Source: Chloromonas sp. AAM2 (Eukaryota; Chlorophyta; Chlorophyceae; Chlamydomonadales; Chlamydomonadaceae). From it: a stretch of 11,020 nt of DNA. Both the position numbers and the translations under genes were made by a program. Positions 7,801-11,020 of this stretch are shown one piece after another. How positions within the stretch are numbered: the stretch's first letter is position 1; each line of letters opens with the position of its first letter. The notes below the pieces were generated by a model. The model was not told the DNA's origin, made no database searches, and worked only from the letters and a program-made list of their open reading frames with translations. The stretch lies in the NCBI GenBank assembly GCA_004335635.1, contig QAXH01005976.1:68099-79118 (forward strand), read 5' to 3'.

Positions 7801-8797
7801 TTAGGATGGTTATGGGAGTTCCATCACTTGAAGCTTCAAATCTTCTGCCCAGCCAATATCTTCCAGATTTTAACCGGTCTTCAGATTTATTCAATTCCTG
7901 ATCTTTCCAAATAAAATCAGTAAAAGTGGTTACGGTTCTTGATGGCAATATATTTCGATTCGAGATAGACAGTCGTTCACCCGGTTCGGTTCCAACCGTT
8001 AAAAAAACATAGTTAGTATTATCATAAGGGTGAATGCTGTGGGTATAACTTGATGCTCTTTGTTGAACTTGATGAGGTTCATTTCCATAAAACAGAATTC
8101 GGTCATTACTGTTGAAAATGCCATCAGATTGCCCATCAACAAGAATTGGTATTTGAGTGAACTCAGGTCGGGGATCATCGTTCTTTTCAGGTAATACAAA
8201 ACCACCCGTTCCCCAAATCTGTATATTCCTTGGGTCAATTGAGCTCAAATCAAGTCCTAATGACTCTAAGTAATCGGCATCAATCTCGTAAATGTTATTA
8301 TTTACAATAGGAATTTTGTACCAGTTTCCTTCATTAAGGGGAGCTGTTGTGGAGGCAAATGACCTTGATTTGGGGGCTACAAATTCACTTTGTTTATAAA
8401 CACGTACTTTAAGTTTTTGTAGCACCAGTGTTTTTTGTGCCCCGGTTCGGGTTATATGAATGGAGGCCGGGCTTACTCTTTTTCCCCTTTCAATTCCCGG
8501 GGGTGAGATATCCATTAATGGCGTGTCAAGAGATGAGAAAGCGGACAGCAGAGCTTTATCAGCAGTTATAACCGTATCAAGAGTACGCACTGATTGCTCT
8601 AAAATTTGAAACCTTGGCCCATCACCTTGCACCGGCATTGTAATTCCTACCGGAGGTAGTAGACGTAGTTCTTCATTTACTAATTCATAATCAGTAAAGT
8701 AATCCGTTTCTGCTACTACTTCTAATTGTTGTGCGCTAAGTCCTTCAACAATTATTAAGCAAAGCAAACCACTAATAAAAAGCAGCTTGTTAAGCAT
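4883..8797 (-). CDS. porU: T9SS C-terminal signal peptidase (sortase) PorU
   Basis: A 1304-residue gingipain-type (C25) cysteine peptidase. Residues 1-22 are a signal peptide (LLFISGLLCLIIVEGLSA, then QQ). The N-terminal half (about 23-530) is the non-catalytic part with the segment YKIPIVNNNIYEIDADYL and an ILFYGNEPH strand. The C25 domain runs about 536-930, from NPDYIIVTSENF to the closing GDPATTFRIP. The catalytic histidine is H791 in NYSGHG and the cysteine C825 in TATCQFGRYDD; their 34-residue spacing matches the H/C pair of characterised PorU. The C-terminus (about 1206-1304) has an FPNPMNDATRF opening and a FlgD/T9SS-tail-like fold ending EKLVIIR; PorU is known to keep its own tail. 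Family role: it removes the sorting domain of exported proteins at the cell surface and links many of them to anionic lipopolysaccharide, working with PorV, encoded next. Besides C825 the mature protein has six cysteines in two clusters (380/384/387/390 and 1008/1013). Confidence 0.92.
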   Translation of the reverse strand: MLNKLLFISGLLCLIIVEGLSAQQLEVVAETDYFTDYELVNEELRLLPPVGITMPVQGDGPRFQILEQSVRTLDTVITADKALLSAFSSLDTPLMDISPPGIERGKRVSPASIHITRTGAQKTLVLQKLKVRVYKQSEFVAPKSRSFASTTAPLNEGNWYKIPIVNNNIYEIDADYLESLGLDLSSIDPRNIQIWGTGGFVLPEKNDDPRPEFTQIPILVDGQSDGIFNSNDRILFYGNEPHQVQQRASSYTHSIHPYDNTNYVFLTVGTEPGERLSISNRNILPSRTVTTFTDFIWKDQELNKSEDRLKSGRYWLGRRFEASSDGTPITILRDTLPNIIEEQPVQIQAKFVSRSSRASSFDIDANDADVGSINVSALSCPLSCSSCYNCSEGNTGVENIFNTSQTISFPNDILEIEATYNHNESNSRGFLDWIRVWGERELVAQDNRLYFYSPFDGDATELGQYQLTGFDDTPVVMDVTNPVSPKLLSVSASGEFYNLNYYTGNNLQFIAQSDFPTPKMGAAIENQNLKGLDFNPDYIIVTSENFMEQANELASYREQNNSLTPVVVTQNQVFNEFSGGMTDPSAIRNFVKFLYDRALSGGQEPPKYLLLFGDTTFDYKGIIETGFSNYVVTYQTDESLDRVGSFGTDDFFGFLDDGEGAIGSGSTSNNDLLDIGIGRIPAQTTQEAATAIEKIKIYENPENTGSWQNLFAFAADDDLPNAQRNRDLHVLNADVSAERMNILDPGLRIKKIYEFAYPEEITGSGRQVPGATNDFIGTLNSGALVMNYSGHGNEQTLSDEGLFNVNLIPNLNNRDRLSTLVTATCQFGRYDDIDAQSGAEQLFFAPNGGIIAAFTTTRVVYTGSGISSNNNFGLNIALSQRMTEKNQDGSPLRMGDIYQRTKNTRINGSLIVSTRNSKKFILVGDPATTFRIPEQQSALNSINNYVEAGQDTVLNIKALEQVSLSGQINDISKSLLSDFNGELTLTVFDAPRIVNLPNNRDWVVGENCFLDDCNYQVESDVLFTGKTTVQNGQFSSTFIIPKDISNSDNNGRIVFFANDDGRTAGGSYSKVKFTGINEDAEDDGSGPNLDIYLNDERFVNGNLVGSSPTLIVELDDQSGINTTGTGIGHEIIATIDTKPQQSYVLNDFYEGNLNDYTKGRIEYPLDQLPEGNYKLSVRAWDVHNNPSEQEVFFEVASSEDLTIRNVYNFPNPMNDATRFTFEHNQPGNPMDVSLRIYTLSGKPVQHIEQQLITTSSYASISWDGRDRDYDRLGNGTYIYVLRVTTDTPKGRQTSEKIEKLVIIR

Positions 8798-9059
8798 AGA
8801 TAAATCGTTTTGTTGTTATATGCGTGAAACGCTAAAGATTAGTAGCAGTATATTCTATAAAGATAGACTTGTTTATTTTGACCTGTTTAAGTGATAGAAT
8901 TGTATTATTCGCTCTGATGTTTGTTTAACGATGATGAAATAGTAGCTGTATATATATGTCAGTCGTTTTTTGGTTTCAGGTCTGTGCTTATAATATGCGA
9001 GTGAAATAATAATGTCAATAAAAAAATCGCTTCTTTTTAACTTTATAGACCGTTAAAAA
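8798..9059. other. Non-coding gap between the thiolase gene and porU
   Basis: 262 bases, strongly AT-rich, with no credible open frame, tRNA or repeat. It holds the predicted porU promoter at its thiolase end, leaving a predicted leader of about 186 bases before the porU ATG. Just after the thiolase stop the minus strand reads AAAAAGAAGCGATTTTTTT, which could fold only into an A/T stem and is not a convincing terminator. No Shine-Dalgarno sequence is visible next to the porU start. I see no riboswitch that I can name in the leader. Confidence 0.6.
8990..9018 (-). promoter_or_regulatory. Predicted sigma70-like promoter for the porU operon
   Basis: On the minus strand a consensus -35 box TTGACA (9013-9018) and a -10 box TATTAT (8990-8995, one mismatch to TATAAT) are separated by exactly 17 bases. 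Transcription would start near 8983. This is the best promoter in the window and points at porU. Bacteroidota proper usually use TTTG / TAnnTTTG boxes, so a classical arrangement is of some taxonomic interest and fits a Balneolota-like host. Prediction from sequence only. Confidence 0.5.
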
Positions 9060-10238
9060 TTATAGCATTTCCAGTACCATAGATGAAGCCCCGCCTCCAC
9101 CATTACAGATTCCCGCACATCCGTAGGTTCCTTTGGTTCTTTTGAGTGCATGAATTAGTGTTACGATTATTCGGGCTCCGGAACAACCAAGTGGATGTCC
9201 GATACTTACTGCTCCGCCATGAATATTCACTTTCTCGGGATCAAGTTCCAGAATCTGGTTATTAGCTAAGGCAACAACTGAAAAAGCTTCATTGATCTCA
9301 AATAAGTCGATGTCATTTTTGGTAATACCTGCTTTTTTCAATGCTAATGGGATTGCATCGGAGGGAGCAGTGGTAAACCATTCAGGTGCTTTAGCAGCAC
9401 TTGCACTACTTAATATTTTGGCAAGTGGCTTCACTCCTAATTCTTTAGCTTTATCTGCGCTCATAACAAGAACAGCTGCTGCACCATCGTTTATACTTGA
9501 GGCATTTGCTGCTGTGACGGTTCCTTCTTTGTCAAAAACAGGGCGTAGGGTTGGGATTTTATCAAATCGCACTTTATCAAGTTCTTCATCCCTCACTACC
9601 TCGGTTACATTTCCTTTTCGGTCTTTCACCTTTATTTTAATGATTTCATCATTAAACCACCCTTTTTCTGTCGCTTTAATGGCCCTGTTGTAGGATGTGA
9701 TCGCGTACTCATCTTGTTCTTCTCGGCTTATATTGCATTCCTTAGCGCAAAGGTCACCCGCATTACCCATTAAGTAATTATTATATACATCCCAAAGGCC
9801 ATCTTTTACGATACCGTCTTCAACTTTAGAATGACCATATTTCGCGCCAAAACGCTCTTTGGGAAGGTAGTAGGGGACATTGCTCATGCTTTCCATTCCG
9901 CCGGCAACAATGATATCCGCTTCTCCCAGTTTTATCTGATCGGCGGCAATCATGATTGATTTCATCCCGGATGCACAAACTTTATTAACAGTTGTAGCAG
10001 GCGTTCGTTTGTGGAGTCCGGCTTTCATTGAAGCCTGGCGGGCGGGTGCTTGCCCAACACCAGCAGAGAGAACATTCCCCATAACCACTTCTTGTACATC
10101 ATCTGGTTTAATACCACCTGATTTAACGACTTCGAGGATAGAGGTAGCTCCAAGTTCGGTTGCTGAAAATGAGGAAAGGCTGCCTCCAAAGGCACCCATT
10201 GGGGTTCTTTTTGCTGATACTATTACAACATCTCGCAT
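9060..10238 (-). CDS. Acetyl-CoA C-acetyltransferase (thiolase)
   Basis: A full-length 392-residue thiolase, the size usual for the degradative/biosynthetic acetyl-CoA acetyltransferase family. The nucleophilic cysteine is C88 in NKVCASGMKS, the NEAF motif of the second half is present, the catalytic histidine is H348 in GHPLGCSGARI, and the acid/base cysteine is C378 in GICNGGGGASS. The GGMESMSN motif also matches. It is expected to be cytoplasmic and to interconvert two acetyl-CoA with acetoacetyl-CoA plus CoA; direction (ketone or isoprenoid precursor synthesis, or beta-oxidation) cannot be told here because no partner gene of either path is adjacent. atoB, phbA and thlA are all names used for such proteins, so no symbol is given. 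The start is the first ATG of the frame and gives the standard MRDVVIVSAKRTPMGAFGG opening. It lies 83 bp after the trans-sulfuration gene and has no obvious functional link to porU downstream. Confidence 0.93.
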   Translation of the reverse strand: MRDVVIVSAKRTPMGAFGGSLSSFSATELGATSILEVVKSGGIKPDDVQEVVMGNVLSAGVGQAPARQASMKAGLHKRTPATTVNKVCASGMKSIMIAADQIKLGEADIIVAGGMESMSNVPYYLPKERFGAKYGHSKVEDGIVKDGLWDVYNNYLMGNAGDLCAKECNISREEQDEYAITSYNRAIKATEKGWFNDEIIKIKVKDRKGNVTEVVRDEELDKVRFDKIPTLRPVFDKEGTVTAANASSINDGAAAVLVMSADKAKELGVKPLAKILSSASAAKAPEWFTTAPSDAIPLALKKAGITKNDIDLFEINEAFSVVALANNQILELDPEKVNIHGGAVSIGHPLGCSGARIIVTLIHALKRTKGTYGCAGICNGGGGASSMVLEML

Positions 10239-10321
10239 GGGAATTCTTTTTATAAATTATTGGTATTGTAAGCGCTTTTTTAGCATTTTAAAGATAAGAA
10301 AGGATGTGGAATGATGATATC
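10239..10321. other. Short non-coding gap before the thiolase gene
   Basis: 83 AT-rich bases. On the minus strand a TACAAT box about 30 bases before the thiolase ATG could be a -10 element, but no good -35 box stands 16-18 bases upstream of it. An AAGCGCTT palindrome lies in the middle. No hairpin that would act as a terminator for the upstream gene is visible, so the two metabolic genes may share a transcript. Confidence 0.35.
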
Positions 10322-11020
10322 TTAAAATGCCTGATCTAAGTCGTTTATAAGATCTTCAACATCTTCTATGCCAACTGAAATTCGGATAAGTGAATCTTTT
10401 AATCCAACTTTTTCACGTACTTCTTTAGGTATGGAACCATGCGTCATGGAAGCCGGATGGCTGATAAGCGATTCCACACCACCTAAACTTTCGGCCAAGG
10501 TGAAGATTTTTGTATTACTCATAAAAGCAGCTGCAGCTTCTATGGAATCATTTTTTAGAGAAAATGAAAGCATAGCACCAAAGTCATCCATTTGTTTCTT
10601 TGCTATATCATACTGAGGATGAGATTGTAACCCTGGATAAATAAGGGTGTCTACCTGAGCATGGTCTTCCAAAAATTGAGCTATTTGTTTGGCATTATCT
10701 ACCGACCGTTGAACCCTAACACTCAGGGTTTTAATACCGCGCAAAGTGAGGTAACAGTCCATTGGTCCGGGTACAGCACCTGAAGTTTTAGTTTGGAATC
10801 GTAAATTTTCCATGATGGCCTCGTTAGAACTTGCCACGGCTCCATGTATGACGTCCGAATGCCCTGCAAGATATTTTGTAGCCGAATGGAGAACAGCATC
10901 AGCACCAAATTCTAATGGTCGTTGTAGATAAGGTGAAGCAAAGGTGTTATCAACAACCGTCAGTATATTATTAGGTTCTGCAATGTCAACCAGCGCCCGA
11001 ATATCAACGACCCTCAAAAG
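10322..11020 (-). CDS. PLP-dependent trans-sulfuration enzyme (cystathionine gamma-synthase/lyase family), 5' end off window
   Basis: The last 232 codons and the TAA (10322-10324) are present; the frame stays open to base 11020, so about 150 N-terminal residues are missing and the apparent TTG start at 11017 is only an internal codon. The visible part contains VVDNTFASPYLQRPLEFGAD, then HSATKYLAGHSD, whose lysine forms the Schiff base with pyridoxal phosphate, then the PGL motif and SLGGVESLISHPASMTH, all hallmarks of the Cys/Met metabolism PLP family, and it ends in the usual RISVGIEDVEDLI segment. Members are cytoplasmic tetramers making cystathionine from an activated homoserine and cysteine (MetB), or splitting cystathionine (gamma-lyase). 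The C-terminal half does not separate these, nor fully exclude O-acetylhomoserine sulfhydrylase, so no symbol is given. Transcribed in the same direction as the thiolase gene below it. Confidence 0.9.
   Translation of the reverse strand, partial: LLRVVDIRALVDIAEPNNILTVVDNTFASPYLQRPLEFGADAVLHSATKYLAGHSDVIHGAVASSNEAIMENLRFQTKTSGAVPGPMDCYLTLRGIKTLSVRVQRSVDNAKQIAQFLEDHAQVDTLIYPGLQSHPQYDIAKKQMDDFGAMLSFSLKNDSIEAAAAFMSNTKIFTLAESLGGVESLISHPASMTHGSIPKEVREKVGLKDSLIRISVGIEDVEDLINDLDQAF

Noticed and set aside
9019..9055. Possible terminator after the thiolase gene
   Set aside because: Only an A/T stem of about five pairs could form; too weak to call.
9292..10314. Plus-strand open frames opposite the thiolase gene (9292-9693, 9952-10314)
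   Set aside because: They lie antisense to a clearly conserved enzyme and their translations match no family; they are shadows.

Overview
The window reads as a chromosomal stretch from a Bacteroidota-like bacterium with a type IX secretion system (T9SS), most probably of the Balneolota/Rhodothermota branch. The evidence is a PorU-type C25 sortase next to a PorV-type barrel, a 'type A' T9SS C-terminal sorting domain, AT-rich intergenic DNA and the lack of clear Shine-Dalgarno sites. The lineage call is recognition from the proteins, not a search result. Every convincing gene lies on the minus strand, so gene order is described here from high to low coordinates.

Metabolic part (11020 to 9060): the C-terminal part of a PLP-dependent trans-sulfuration enzyme (cystathionine gamma-synthase/lyase family, running off the window), then a complete acetyl-CoA acetyltransferase with all three catalytic residues. 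A 262-bp non-coding gap (8798-9059) follows, carrying a good sigma70-like promoter directed at the next block.

Secretion part (8797 to 1): porU (sortase of the T9SS), 53 bp, porV (outer-membrane shuttle/barrel), 3 bp, an M6-metalloprotease-like secreted protein with a T9SS tail, and, overlapping its stop codon by one base, the start of a secreted HExxH protein of the gluzincin/TolB-propeller type, which runs off the left end. Tight spacing suggests one operon: PorU and PorV would process and export, and the M6-like protein looks like a cargo or accessory factor.

Two observations stand out, both in the M6-like gene. (1) A perfect 16-bp tandem duplication (1894-1925) shifts the frame and splits one long gene into two pieces, cutting the T9SS export tail off the body; without one copy the total coding length is exactly divisible by three. 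(2) At the place of the M6 zinc motif HExxHxxGxPD, the protein has ASIGSHLGLPD: both zinc histidines and the catalytic glutamate are absent while the surrounding fold signature is kept, so it is predicted to be a pseudoprotease. PorU also carries an unusual CxxxCxxCxxC cluster. No RNA genes, CRISPR arrays, insertion sequences or prophage genes were seen.
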